Of a stretch of DNA of 64,000 nt, positions 34,490-48,353 are shown one piece after another. Origin of the DNA: Loxodes magnus (taxonomy: Eukaryota > Ciliophora > Karyorelictea > Loxodida > Loxodidae). The translations under genes and the position numbers were made by a program. Location: assembly GCA_946699065.1 (NCBI GenBank), contig CAMPDV010000271.1, positions 310,001-374,000 of the forward strand, read 5' to 3'. Numbering within the stretch: position 1 is the stretch's first letter; each line of letters begins with the position of its first letter. The notes beneath the pieces are model-generated. The model was not told where the DNA came from. It did no database searches and saw only the letters and a list, made by a program, of their open reading frames with translations.

Positions 34490-37400
34490 TTCATTACACT
34501 GTTGTTTGCTTGAACTTAGATATATAATTTTCTTTTATATTTTATAGAAAAATTAAATATTTGCTTGGCTTCGATTTAGATGTGTTTTGATATTTTAAAG
34601 TTAGATAAATAAAAATTATGTAAAAGGACTTTCTTCATGTTATCTAATTACTCACTAAAAAGCCCTTGAAGATCTTAAATTAATTGATTAGCTTTATTTA
34701 TCTCTACAGCAATATATTATTTTCCATTATTTTATTGCTAAAACTTCAAATATAGCTCTATATTCTGTAAATCTTTGGGTCTTTAAAATCAATAAAGCCA
34801 TAGAGCTAGTAAATGGGATATAATTTATTAGAAACACCATCATAATCAGACTGTATATTTAAATACTTACATCTTCTTCATTTTAATAATTCCCATTAAA
34901 AAAAATTAGTCTGCACTTAAATTTATTCTTAGCAGTTTAATCTTTTTAAGTAAAAACATCTATAGCAATATTACTTGCAGGACTGATGCAAAAATTTTGA
35001 TATTATTCATTTAAGCTTTACTAAAACTGAACTAAAACACTCTCTTTGATTTGAGACAAATTCTTTAGATCAACTATTTTGAAATGGTAAAGAACAAAAT
35101 CAACATCTGAATATTTTATCTATATTCAAATTCTTACTTTTGCTATGATGCTTCGAAGAAAATTCTTTTTTGCTCGAAAGGAGTAATAAAATCTCAGTAA
35201 TTATAAATATGCTCATATTTGAAGAGTCAGTTAACTTATTGTATAATATGTTCTGGAATCTAGTCAGATTATTAATTTAATTACTTTAGGCAAATCTTCA
35301 ATTATAGTAAACAGCAAATTTTATAATTTAACTTTGTAAAATGAAGTTTCTTTTTTCTTCCTTTTATCTAAGTATTTCTATTGATTAATGCTTATTTTAA
35401 AGAATTTATTTTGGTAATAAAAGATTGAAATTGTTGCTTTCTTTTGCCAAGCTTTATAGACAAGTCTATTAGAATATTTGTTTAATACATATCAAAAAGT
35501 CTATTCCTATATTTTCTAGCTATTACTTGAATATTTATTCATTTTTCGATAAGCTTTTAGTGGTATAAATATCTATATGCTCTTTTTTTTAACTACTAGA
35601 TTTTACTTCCTTCTACCGCGGTGAATTTTGAAAACTTTTATAAAGGTGTTAAAACTTATTTTTTTAGCCTAACCTTTCGTTTTCTTCTTATTTTTGCATA
35701 CTTTTTTTCTGGTTTTTTAACTTAAATTTTATTTCATAAAGAAATTATTTATTAGCCATCTTTATTGCTCTCTTCAATGTCTTTATATAGAAATGATTTA
35801 TATCTAATTTTAAATATTTTCTTGAATAAGCTTAATAATTTCTATTCGCACTAATTATCTGATAAGCTTTTTATTAATTTCTCCTTTTAACTGCTTTCTT
35901 TTGATTAAATAAATTCTTCCTTTTGCTGATTAAATATTCCATTTCAATTCTATCTTATGTTCTTTGTGAGTTCCTAAATAATTATTTTAACTAAAATGCT
36001 TTCTATATGATTAAAATCCTCTTGACTTTAAGAAGTAATAAACTGTCTATCTTTGAAGAGTAATGGAGTTGAAATTTCTTGTTTCCATTATTTTTTAAGA
36101 TTACTAAGATCAACTTATCTGAATTTCCTTCTAGAAAGATTTTAATCAGATTCTTAGACTTAATTAGGACTAATTAAAGTTAAAGCACTCTTTAATTTCG
36201 TTATTATTTGTATCATTTTAATCTTCCATTTTTTGGTTCTAATCTTAATTTATCATCTTAGGTTTTAATTAATTTTCTTTTTCTTTAGGATTTATGTTGA
36301 TTTTAGGAAGTGTGCTTTGATAAAGCTTCATCTATCGAATATTTTTACCTGCAGTTTACATACTTTAATTTTATCGCTTTTCCTAAATTACATTTATGGA
36401 GATTTTGCTATCATATTATGGGAAGTTCTATTCCTAATAGCTTCGGTCTTTTTTTAAATCAAAGATCTAATTTTCTTCAAAATCTTTTTTCACATTTTGA
36501 GTTTTTCTTACTAAGGGAAAATCTGTTTGCTTTTTTTATAGTTCTATTTATCATTTCTTTCCGGATCATTTAAAGAAGTTAGACTCTTCTAATTTTTATT
36601 TTTTTGAATATACTCTGGAATCATTTAAAAGCTTTTGTTTACGTTAATCAAAGCTGCTTTACTAATTAAATTTTCCTAACTATTTTTTTAATTTTAGTTC
36701 TATTTTTGCTTTTCCTGTGATTAGATGTTCCTTTACTATTTGATTTTATCTTTATTAAAGGTGGCATTTATTTTTATTTGGCCAATAACATTCTAGTTTT
36801 TTCCTAAGAGTTATTTATTTTATTAGATCTCTTTCCATTTATTTATTTTCCTAGAGTTTAGATATCCAACATTATTTAAGAGTTTTAGTTCCCATATTTT
36901 TAATCTTCATTAGTTAGATTCAGATTTTATTTTAAGTTTTAAAATTCCTGTATCTATTCTCTTTTTTTACTCTAAATTTAATTTTTTTTGGTCTATTTAC
37001 TGAAAGATTAGGATAATGAATTACGATTTTTCAAGATATCTTCTGCATCAAAGGATTATAATTTTCTAAGATTGATTTGCATACCTTATTAGCTTAGAAG
37101 TTTTAAATCTTGCTTTTTAAATTCTTATTCTATAATTTTTGAGTAAGATTTGTTTAGGATTTATTACTGTTTTTCACAATGTAACTAGTTTCTTAATACC
37201 TAGTTTTTTAATTGTTTTTATGTATTATCACTTCCTTTTTTTTCGTTAAGGTACATTCCTCTTAAAAATTGAAAATTTTGATAAGCTTATCCTTATTTAC
37301 TTTATGCATCATCTTTCTCTTTGTTTTAAAAAACTTAACTTTATTGTTTCAATTCGAAACTAGGTTTGCTTTTTAATATTTTTTATTTCTGATTTTCTTT

Positions 37401-37660
37401 TTATAAATAGTCTGGATAAAGTCTTGCATTATGAATTTAAAGAAAGCTTTGGCTCAATGAAAATACTTACTGTTACTCTTCATTAATAAAATTTTGCTTC
37501 ATATATTACTTTCATTACCTATCTTTTTCTCTTAATCCTTAAGCTGCTAATTCATATTTTAAATCTATCTCCTTTTTATAAATTTTGCTAGCTGCTTTCT
37601 CCTCAACTTTTAATTTTAATTTTATGAAATTTAATACGATCCTATGAGTGTTCCTTGGAC
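34490..37660 (-). CDS. Large unknown protein, copy 2 (diverged paralogue)
   Basis: Minus-strand paralogue of the gene at 25744-29280, in the same order: VEEKAASKIYKKEIDLKYEL near 37600, a Gln/Asn/Lys-rich linker, FLICIKQIFQQTCLQSLAKE, NYWDFITPFEQKRIFFEAS, CKYLNIQSDYDGVSNKLY. At the Trp of KYWDLISPFEQKR this copy has TGA where copy 1 has TGG. Elsewhere TGA faces TAA (SYIWSFSNKIM against NYIQNFSDQIV). Several frame changes suggest decay or unseen introns. The two genes converge, their 3' ends about 5.2 kb apart. Confidence 0.45.
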
Positions 37661-37789
37661 TTAGATTTTTAAATGCTCATATTTAAGTATTAATAAAATT
37701 ATTTAGTTAGTAAATAAAATTAAAATTTAGAAGGTTAATTAAATGTGTTAATACTAAATTAAATTAAAAAGTTTAAATTGGAGTTTAGT

Positions 37790-38493
37790 GAACTTGGAGG
37801 ACTTTCAACCTCGTGTTCACAGGACCAGTTTGATAACCTGGCTGGAGACCAGCTACCTTCAGAACTCTTTCTTCAGTTGCCTTGGATTGTGTACCACTTC
37901 GGTTTGTAGATTTGACCTCCTGACGGATAAAATTAGTTACAGAATTCTCGTCTAATCTTATCTTAATATTGAGTACTATTATTTTTCTTATTATTTTCTA
38001 TTCCAGTACTATTATTTAATTAATTTCAATTTCTAACATTGTCTATATTTATGTCCAGTTTGTTTGCATACAAAGCATCTTGGTTTATTCCTAATTAATT
38101 TATTGTCTGGACTCCTCGGTAACGTAGTAGTTCCTTCTATGTCCATTGGATCTTGAATTGTCCTAACTTTGAATTCTACTACTGTTGCTACTTGCTGTTC
38201 TCTTCAAGCACAGTTGTTCTTTGCTGCAGCAATCCCATTTCCCTGAAGAAAGTGTTTTGCTCTCGATCGTAGACTTCCCAGAAGCTTTCTTTCCATTCCT
38301 TGAGCTCAGTAACTTGATTTTTTAGAGCTCTATTCTCTAATCGTAGCCTCTTTACTTCTTCCTTCAGGTCAGCGAATGCGACTAAAATTTATGCCTGTTC
38401 TTCCTGGAACTATGGCATCGCAAATTCTCGCACGGTTGCTGCTTCTTGCGTCTCCAGCACCTTTCTAGGTCCTTCCTCTTCAGTTGGTGTCAT
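37790..38493 (-). CDS. CCHC zinc-knuckle Gag-like protein, copy 2
   Basis: Second copy of the gene at 1-533, starting at ATG 38493-38491, with the knuckle at 38077-38036. Because this copy is not cut by the window edge it shows that protein-like sequence continues to about 37790 (EVKSTNRSGTQSKATEERV; LKVAGLQPGYQTGPVNTR). Nearly identical to copy 1. The element looks close to whole over the Gag-like part; no polymerase follows. Confidence 0.55.
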
Positions 38494-40068
38494 CAAGGTA
38501 GCCTTTTGGCGCTTTTGTCCCGTCTTTTAGGTTGGTCTGGAAGTTCCTAGTTGAGTCTATTATTCTTGAAGGTTTTGAGAAGAAGATTATTTCTAGGAAG
38601 AAGATGTGTGAGTTAAAGATGAGGGTTCTTACTTTCTCTCCCCTTTTAGGAGGTGGTATAAAAGGGTTTCTTGAACCGTTCTATTTTGAATTAAATGTGT
38701 AATTATAATTATTGATGTATTATATTCCTTTATATTAATTTACTTCTAGATAGAGTTAAAATAATAGTAGTTATTTTATTTAAATACTTCTTTTATTTTA
38801 TGCTTTTATAGTTTGGTTTTTTAATGTTTTCTATTTTTTTTGATGGACTTTAATCTGATAGCTGAAAGGAACTCTAGTTGTCTAAATAAACTAATAAATG
38901 TATATATGTATATTATTACTTTTAGGTTAAAGCTAATTGGTTATAGCTGTTTTTATGGATACTAATACATAAAACTTTATCCTTTATTTTATCTTAATTT
39001 AAAAAGGTATAAACTAAACCCTTAATCTATTTTGTGCTATTAATTATTAGGTATGTGTTTAATTCTGTATTTATGTATATTAAGCAAGGATATATTATAA
39101 GCAAATGTATGATTATGAGAAGTATAAATATATAATTTGAACTAAAAGAAGAAAAAGGGAAATAGATATGAAATTATAGTAATAAGCCTAACCAATAGAA
39201 TTTGAGATAAGCTATTTTTTATGATTAATAGTTTAACTAAAGAGAGTCAACTTTATTATTCTGAATCATTTTATTTGTCAACAGGTATTTTATTTATAAA
39301 ATTATACCAATCAAATTGAAAGAAGCTATTGATAACCTTTATATAAAGATTTCTTATCTAATGTTCTCGTAAATAATTTGGAACAATGTCACTATTTAAT
39401 CAGTTGATTTATGTAAATGAGAGAAAAAGAACTGTATTGGTTATTAAACTTGTTTCAAATTGAATATTTTAGAAATAATATGCTGCAATATATGAAAGTC
39501 TGTAAAGGCATAGATTAGATTATATTTATATGTATATAATAAAGTGTCAATGAAGTGTGATTAAACATAATAATAGTTAATTTTATCTATAAATACTTTA
39601 GAACATAATATATGAGTATGAAAACTTAATAATTTATAAATATAGCAATAAGCTTTATTCATATTCTTATTATATTCAAATATTATTAACACTTTTATTT
39701 AAAAGGATTTGTAGATTATATATGCTTAAATAATCTTACTTAGTAAACCTTTATTATAAATCACTACTATAACTTACCAAAAGAAATAGACTTTTATATT
39801 TATAGTAGTCATATAACTAGCTTCATTTTATATTTAGATCCAAAATTATTTATATTAATCAATCAATTATTTAAAGTCTTTCCCTTATATTTATAAGTAA
39901 TTTAAGTCTCAAATTTACATTTAGCTTATATCATAATTTGGCATATAAGTTAATTCAAGAGTTATATAATTCTGAGATACCATTTTATATATTGTATTAC
40001 AGCTGCTCAATAGTAATTTAGCTATATCTTTCATTTTATTACAAATATTATATCAAACTATGCATTTA

Positions 40069-40471
40069 GGCCGCGCTCAGCAAAACTAGTAGGCTATTGC
40101 TCCATTCTATACTCTATTGCAAGTAATCTACCACTATATGCCACCACGGGGAAGGGTGGACAAGCTCGGAAGAGACAAGCCTAACTTGACTAAGGGTTCT
40201 CGCTAGCAGAATGATATTTGACTGACGGGCTGCTAATGACTTAATTATTAGTTCCTATTTGGATCTTATTCAAGAAGACTAAATAATTTAGTTCAAGATA
40301 CAAGAATAATTTTTAATAAGCAGATTCCCCATTTGAAGAAGCTGACGTGACTCATTGAAAGAATAGAATAATAACGAGAAGTATGAGAAGACTTTTTTAT
40401 ATTAAATATTAGTATTGAAAGAGTTGTACAGGAAGAAGGCGCTACACGTTCTATAATAATATTTATTTATG
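40069..40471 (+). mobile_element. SINE-like element S1, duplicate of copy 1
   Basis: Apparently identical to 2110-2512; it was carried along with segment X rather than inserted independently. Confidence 0.6.
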
Positions 40472-41198
40472 TATTATCTAAATTCTAATTTTCTAATTAT
40501 TTTTTAATTAAGCTAAATATATAGAAATAAATAGTTAAGTTCTTCAGTTCCTTCATTAGCCTAATAATAATTTCTATCTTTCTCAAGGTAACTAAAATTT
40601 AATATTCCTTTAAGCTAAATACCCTAAACACTTAAATATACTCCATATAGCAGTAAAAATAAAAGTGACTACTAAAGCCTTCCTATTAAACAAGGAGATT
40701 ACCTATAATGTTAAATATAAAGCTAGAAAATTATATTAAATTAGTATTAAATTTGAGCTTAAACCTTAAATTATAATTATAGGATTTAATATTTCACTAT
40801 CTTATGCTTTTAGTTGATACTTTTATAATACTTATCCCTTATAAACTTTACTGTTTCTTTTGATTACATAACCTAACTATTTAAATTAAATGGATTATTA
40901 TATAGGAATTTTAAAATTACACTCTTCTATTTATAATTATTGGCTAATATAAAGCTAGGCTAGTTTAAATAAGCATAAAGTACTAAATAGCTTGATTTAT
41001 TAAGAAATTAATATTTACAATATAATAACTAGAATGAAGCTATCTTTAGTAGTAAATCCTAATAAAAGAATTACTAAAAAATAAAAAATCCTAGAACCTT
41101 TCAAAAAGCGCTTCTATACCATTTAGCCAAAAAAGAAGAGAGCAACCAGGAAACCATTTCTTACCAGTCTTCTTTTTCATAACCCTAACTTTTTCTTA

Positions 41199-41979
41199 CT
41201 TAATAACCTGGAAATTAATAAGAGTAACGAAAGCAAGACCTAAAGACAATCCATATAGAAACTCCAACCTCAAATGAAAAACCAAGGAAGCAGATGAAGT
41301 CTGCTTTACACCAGGAGGTATCGGGGTTCAACCCTTCTGGCCAGATGAACATGGAATAGCTCATAAAAGTGGTACTAAACCTCCAGGAAGAGGTTAAAAG
41401 CTTCGTAAGGAGAACACGAAGTTGACAGAGCAGATCTCTCATGAATTTAAGATACACTTGATCTTAGAATGGCCAATTAGGAAAGAGAGATTGATGCTTT
41501 ATGATAGTACCAGCAAGAATAAAAAAGTTAGACAAAACTTTAGATACAATAAATTCAGAGCTAAAATACACAATTGGAATTTAAAATTTCAAGTCAACAA
41601 CAAGTGGAAAAAATTGAAAAGGAACCTAACTAAAACTGCAAAATGGAGATTGAGAAAACAGGAGGAAGCAAGTCAAACGGAAGAACAGCAAGGAAGATTA
41701 GATTTTTAAAGAAATGCTACCTTTGTTGCTAGCAAGGTCACTTATACAAGTAGTGCAAGAAATTTTATCAATTCAAGAAAAAATACTGAATCAAGGAAAA
41801 TAGGAAAGAAAAATGCTGTTTTGCAATTGGGAAGGAGGAATCTATAAGAGAAAATTGAATCAAGATACACTGAGACTGATTTTAACAAGACCTATTGGAA
41901 GAAGACGACAAGGAATAAAAAAATGGAGGAGAGATAAAACTTATAAACTTATTTTAAGCGGCAGATGTGAAATCTACTG
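41199..41979 (+). CDS. CCHC Gag-like protein, second family, copy 2
   Basis: Duplicate of the gene at 3240-4020, with the knuckle at 41715-41756. It looks identical to copy 1 and equally partly broken. Confidence 0.48.
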
Positions 41980-42668
41980 CTAAACAACATTAAATAAATT
42001 AAATATTAAATAAAAGAATGACTATATATAATAAAATAGTTAGTTTAAAATAATAAATAAAGGATTATAAAATAGTTCTCATAGATGAGGTTTATTTATT
42101 AGAATACTTTTATTTTAAGATATTATGAAGCTTTAAATTGGATTTTTAGTTTTAAGTTATAATAAAAATGGAAGGAGATTAAAAGTAAAAGAGATGCTAT
42201 TAAATTTAACTTGAAGGATAAGAAAAACTTTACAGTTCTGAGATGAAAACTTAAGTTACAAGCAATAGTATGAAAACTCCTTATAATTAAGTTTCTTAAA
42301 TTAAAGATTAAGAATAGCAATCTTCTATTTAAGATTCATCAACTTAATTAAATTAACTTTCTCTAAACTAAGAAAATTAAAATATCTAACCTAAAACAGT
42401 TAATAAAGAACAAAGCTAAAAGCAAGACTTAATTGAGTACTAAAACTAAATAGCTTAATAATAAAATAAAGATACTTGCTAGAACCCCAATCCTTGCCAT
42501 TAAGTATGAAGATATTCTTATATTCTCTAAGTAGTTTTTGGATTCCTTAGAAAAAGAGAAATTAGTAGCTTGCAATAAATAAATAAATATCTAAATCTCT
42601 TTAGATATAGATTTTAGATATTAAAACTAAAATAGTACAATGGAGATGATTGATATATCAAGAATAAA

Positions 42669-44063
42669 ATGGAATGAACATTCAAATAAATAATTTATTC
42701 TGAAGCTGAAAGAATAGACATTATTCCTAGTTCTTAATTCTCTGCTAGCTTAAATAATTAGATTTAGGAAATCTTCAGCAAAGTAATTTAGCAGAAATAA
42801 AACCTAAGAAAATAAAGTAATTTATTTGCAAACTTATCAGTTTTATATATATCTGAATTTGAATCTCTTAGTATCCAGGTTTTATCTAGATTTCCACTCT
42901 TCACTAGTTTACAAAAACTAATTTTACGAAATATTTGCTTAGAAGATTAAAATCTTAGTTTTCTACAAAATTTAGTTAATTTACAGGTAATTTAATTCTA
43001 AGACTTCAAAAACAAAAGCAAAATAAGAGGAAAGTTTCTAAGTTCCTTTTGCTTAAATCTAAATCTAAAAGTACTTAATTTAAGAAGCTAGTCTGTTTAA
43101 TATGAGTTTATATAGGAATATTTACTTTAAAAAGGATAATTTATTGAAGATATTTAAATAAACGGGAACTAATGAGCAGATAAATTTATTCATCTATGTC
43201 CCTCCTTAAATAAAATAGAACTGTAAAAATAGCTACCTTCTTTTGAATAAATAGATTAAATAAATAGGAAAAGCTGGAAAAATTTATCTTTATCTTTCAT
43301 AGATAAACAAAACAATACTGTCTTTTCTCAATTTTTTTCAAAGACTTTTACATAATTAGTTGAGATAGAAATAGCATTCTGTGAAAATTTTGATGGGGAT
43401 AATTTAAAATAGTTACTATAGAGCACTCCTAATCTTAAGAAGTTAATATTAGAGTATTTAAGCAAACTATAAGAAAAAGATTTTTTATAAATAGGAGATT
43501 ATGGGTAAAACTTTGAGTCTCTAGATATTGGATTTTCAAATGATATTTCCAATGAAACATTGCAATATATTATTAGAAACTGCGTTAAGCTAAAGGAAGT
43601 TTCATTTACGGATTTAAAATAAATTAATAATAAAACACTATAAGATATAATTCAATAATGTGAGGAAATAGAATCCCTAAGCTTAGCTTACTGCTAGTTC
43701 TCTGAATAAAACTAAATGTAAGAAATCATTAAAAAATAGAATTTTTAGAAATTATATTTTTAGGAGTGTAATTTGAATAATGAAGATGTAAAACTATTAG
43801 TAACTAGATGCAAAACTTTAAAATGCTTAAAATTGTATGGAAATAAGAGTGTTACACAAGAAGCTTTCCCTTTGCAAGATGAAAGAGGAGAAAATTATCC
43901 AATTTATAGAACTTTAAATTATTTAGGAATTCAAAATACTTAGATAAGTGAAGAGTGAGTAAAGTTAATAAAAAGACAGTTTAGAAATATAAAAATATAA
44001 TAGAGCTATCAGGATAAAAATAGAATAATAGACTTTGAACTAAGAAGATTAGAGGTTGATTGA
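42669..44063 (+). CDS. LRR protein, copy 2 (464 aa)
   Basis: Duplicate of 4710-6104, with the same ATG, the same three internal TGA codons and the same final TGA at 44061-44063. No difference from copy 1 was noticed, so the duplication is recent or the copies are kept alike by conversion. Role as for copy 1: an LRR protein-binding protein of unknown partner. Confidence 0.7.
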
Positions 44064-44568
44064 ACTCTTTATAACTAAAATTAAATGATTAATGCTATAA
44101 ATACATTAAATAAATATAAAATAAAGCTAATAATCAAATAAAACTATTTGAAAGTAAAAGTTTTAATTATTTACCAATATTTTAAATACCAATTCACCAA
44201 AATGAAAATAGATACCTATTTATTTTAACTTTAAGTTTGTCTTTGTATTTTAATCTATCAAAATTAAGTTTAAGGTTGAGATTTTATAGCTAAAATAAAA
44301 ATGTAGTTATTTAAATTTAACAAATGGTATAGATGGTTTTTATATGTTTTAATCTAAATAATATATTTAATAAATAAAGATTTTGGTTATTAAATAATTA
44401 AAGATAAAAGTAGCTAGAAAGCTTTATTAATTAATATCTTAAAAGATTAAATAATTAGAACATATATTAAATTTAAAACATATATAAATAGACTATTAAT
44501 TAAATTTAAATAATTCCTTATCATTATTTAACTTATAAACTACTATTTTATATATATTCTTAATAACT

Positions 44569-45099
44569 ATGCCTACTTTGGACGAACAACTATCTCCTAC
44601 TTAATCATTATTATCATTTGGCTAGAAAGTAACTAGATGTTGGACAATTGTATGGAGAATCTAGTTTCGAGTTGTCATAATCCTAACTTGAGTTGAAATC
44701 ATCTGTTCAAGTATTTGCTCTAGTGAATGAACTCCTACTTTGGTAAAAGTAATTTAAGTAATGTGAGAATAAAAATCTTAGAGAAGCCTCATTTGCCATC
44801 CTATATGAAAGATTGATAAGAATTGAAAAGGGGAAAATCCTTGCACAATTAAACTTCTAATATGGAAAAAAAGAGTGATGATTTGAATTGAAAGATAAGA
44901 ATTGAGTGAATGACAATATATAGAGGTCAAAGGATAAATTTATTTTTAGAAGCCTATTAAGCAGAAAATTAAAAAAAGTGAGCAAATTGAATAAATGACA
45001 TTAATAGATCTTATGAAATATACCAGAAGTAAATCAAGAGTTCTAACTAAAAACTGTCAGAATTTAATCGAATTATGACTTTTTTTTAACTTTTATTAG
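44569..45099 (+). CDS. Unrecognised Trp-rich small protein, copy 2
   Basis: Duplicate of 6610-7140, including the same frame change and the double TGA in the KKE-W-W-FELKDK context. Confidence 0.38.
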
Positions 45100-45749
45100 T
45101 AGGTTAATTGTGATGATCCTATTAAGGAGGATTAACGTAAATTTGACATTATTATATATTTTATCTATTTTTAACATAAAACTTTTATATAAACAAAATA
45201 AATAAAATTAAAACTTGCTACTTAAAATTCTACATTGATCTACCTTTTTTAATTTAAATTAAAGTCTTTAATACTATTTTTCGCTTAATCATAAATTTAA
45301 TTTTTCTTTCTCGTTTGTTATCAAATTATAAATCTTTTATTTAAAGTTATGATGATTAAACTTAAAATATCAGCTTACGAGGAATCAATTGTGTAACTAA
45401 GCATTGTAAACCTTAAGTTAATTTATTAAAGCACTAGATTCACTAAATTTATATTATTGCAAATTTATAAAAAAATATTACTTCTAAACAATTAAAAAGA
45501 GCTTAAGAAATTAATTCTTTAAATATGAGATTAAGATGTAAAATATATAATACTTATAATACAAATCTAATTTATCTTACTATATATAAAATAAAAATAT
45601 TACACAAAATACGTTTCCTTTATACGATGAAAGAGTAGAAATATTTTAATCTATAAATCTTTGCAGTATTTATTTATAAAAAATTAAATAAGTAAGCAGT
45701 ATGTGTAAGAAATGAGAAGATAGTTTATTATTATTATTTTTAAAAGATC

Positions 45750-46037
45750 CTGTGTTCTAGTCAGTTGAGTAGGTAATCCGGTGCAGTCATATCTGCATTG
45801 CAAATACTCTTACAATAGGTGCCACCATAACAAGGAAAGACGTGCTCATTATGTAATAAGCCTTACTTGTTTGAGGGTTCACCCTATCGGTACGAGAGTT
45901 TGATTAGTAGCACCAATGTCCAGGTTTCAGAGTTATCCTGATCCACCTGTTACTAATTATAGTAAATTTAGGTTTCTATATTAATCTTGATGATCCAAAT
46001 AATGGTGCCACGCTAATTTAATTATTATTTATTTATA
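45750..46037 (+). mobile_element. SINE-like S1, diverged copy, duplicate
   Basis: Duplicate of 7791-8078. Confidence 0.42.
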
Positions 46038-46429
46038 TAAAAATAGAATTTTAAATGAAACAGATAATAATTGAATAAACCTTAGATTAAAGAATTTAGA
46101 GGGTTGAGGATATAAAAATCTTGAAACAAATAAATTATTTTATTTAATAATTAGTTTAAAATTAACTTCTTAAAAAAGTAATAAACAAGAATATAGAATA
46201 ACTTAAAAGTTAAATAAACTATTAATAAATTTTACACTTTTAAAAAGCAATTATTTTGTTAAGATTCTACTAATGAAAAATATAAATATATCTAAGATGT
46301 TTTCACTTTAAAATATGATTTATGCAACTAACTAAAATTAAATATCTAATAATCTGAATAAACAATTAGCATCTTTTTAGTAAAAAAATAATTGAGAGAT
46401 TAGATTAGATTAAATTAAAATATTGAGAT

Positions 46430-46950
46430 TATTTGATTTAGATCGATTTCATAACTATTGGATTAGTTCCTAGATTTGTTATTAAAATTATTATCTTAAG
46501 ACTTAACTCTTAGCTTCATCTTAAGGTTATCTTTATACGTATTATTGAATTTAAATGCCTAGATTTTATTGATTGATGTATTTATTTATTATAATAGCAA
46601 AATCTTAAAGATATGATCTTTACTCTGCACTCGTACTTATGATCTCCTAAAATACTTGAAATGAAACTTCTTATATGATCATATAATTAAAGTTGCTGTC
46701 ATAATAATTCAACGCTCTTACTCTCTTAGGCTCATTCTACAATTAGTCAAGCTCTTTTACCAAGTCTTTTAAACATTTATATTTCTATTACACTCCTAAC
46801 TAGTTGTTACTTTAAGAGTCTTTATTTACTAATTGCATTGATTTTCTTCAAGAAATCCTCAAATTAGAATGTGATCTTCTAATAATAATTAACTTCTTTC
46901 TGAGATAGCATCCAAGTAACTTATTTCAATATTTCATTAAAAGGTTTTTA
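46430..46950 (-). pseudogene. Decayed LRR-like remnant, copy 2
   Basis: Duplicate of 8480-9000 with a 13-base deletion and scattered substitutions relative to it. It lies in the part of X where the two copies diverge most. Confidence 0.28.
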
Positions 46951-48339
46951 GTAATCTATACATGCTTTAATGATCCTTACTATTTTGGACTTATAAAACT
47001 TAATTTTATAAGTCTTAAAGCAAATAGGCTAGTTATTCGAATATATTTATTACATAAAATATTCTTTATATTAAAATCTTTCTAATTATATTCCTCTACA
47101 CTAGCTAACTAATTGTGAATCCTCCATTTATATATCTGTTTCTTTTAGAAATATTTTAAAACATTTTACACATTTAATACAGCCACAACTTGATACTTTG
47201 GGACTTCGATAATTTTAATAAAATTAATACTAGCAACTTTAAGGGATGGTAAATCCATTACTTATATATAGTTAAAATTTTAATTAAATAAATACTATAA
47301 ATTACAATGAAAATTAAATTAAAAAAAATAAATATTAATTAAAAATATAAATTAATCTAAATTATGGGATTATGTTGATAAAGAAACTTATTTAAAATAA
47401 TTAAAATTAATTTAAAAATCTATAAAAAAGACAATAATATAACACAACAAATATTAACAATAATTAAAATGTTTTGAAATAAAAAATACTTTTATAAAGT
47501 ACTATATAGATCTCTTTATAATAAAAACATTTTCTTAAAATTAAATATTAAAAAATATATTTCCTTATCATGATAAAAATACTTCAATAAAATAGATTTT
47601 AAATAATTTAAAAAATTAACTTAAACGAGGTAATTTATTATAAAAATAAAACATTATTAAAAACTTAAACTACAACTAATAAACGCAAGCACAGTTTAAC
47701 AAATCTTTAAAAAAATTTTAAATTTTTATTAACTTAAAATTTTTTTTAATTTACACATAAAAAAACTTTTAAAATTTAAATGAACTATCAATTTTAACAA
47801 AATAACCCATAAAATATCCAAAATAAAAAAACTATTTGATCTTTAAATATCTGCAAACACTTTCCTTCTTTACTAAATAAAAGTAAATATAAATTGAAAT
47901 TTGTAAAGTTCATCAGATTAAATTTTAAATATATCTGCTTGCAAATAATTTATTATTTTTAAATCCAGAAATAAACCTTAGAAAATGTAACAAAAACCAT
48001 CACTTATAAAACAAAAATTATAATTATTTTTAGAAAAATATTTATTAAGCATAAAACTATTAAACGTTTTCTTACCTTTGACAGAAATTATGTTATAGTA
48101 AGAAAAAAATACTTTTTGTATATGTAAAGCCTTCATATCTCCTCTAAAAAGATTAAGAATCTTTAATGAAACAAAGATGCATGAAAGGAGAAAAGTTGCT
48201 TTAACTAAATTTTTTTGAAAGTCATAAAGTAATAAAAGGCTTTTATACAAGTAAAACTGAAAATTTCGGTCAAATTATTTATAAAAAATTGTAAAAAATC
48301 GAGAAAAAAAACTTTGAAGTAAATAATAATTGAATGAAG

Positions 48340-48353
48340 TTGAAAAAAAAGAT
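48340..48353 (+). repeat. 14-bp direct repeat, left side of an 830-bp insertion
   Basis: TTGAAAAAAAAGAT, repeated exactly at 49184-49197. The matching empty site is 10392-10405. Confidence 0.85.

Larger units (their letters stand above)
37960..48353. repeat. Segmental duplication X, second copy
   Basis: Copy of 1-10392. Its right end reaches the R-unit boundary TTGAAAAAAAAGAT at 48340-48353. Similarity is near-perfect for about 8 kb and then drops, which suggests patchwise gene conversion or a recombination join. Confidence 0.92.

Noticed and set aside
36310-36573. 87-codon frame on the plus strand
   Set aside because: Shadow of the minus-strand large unknown gene.
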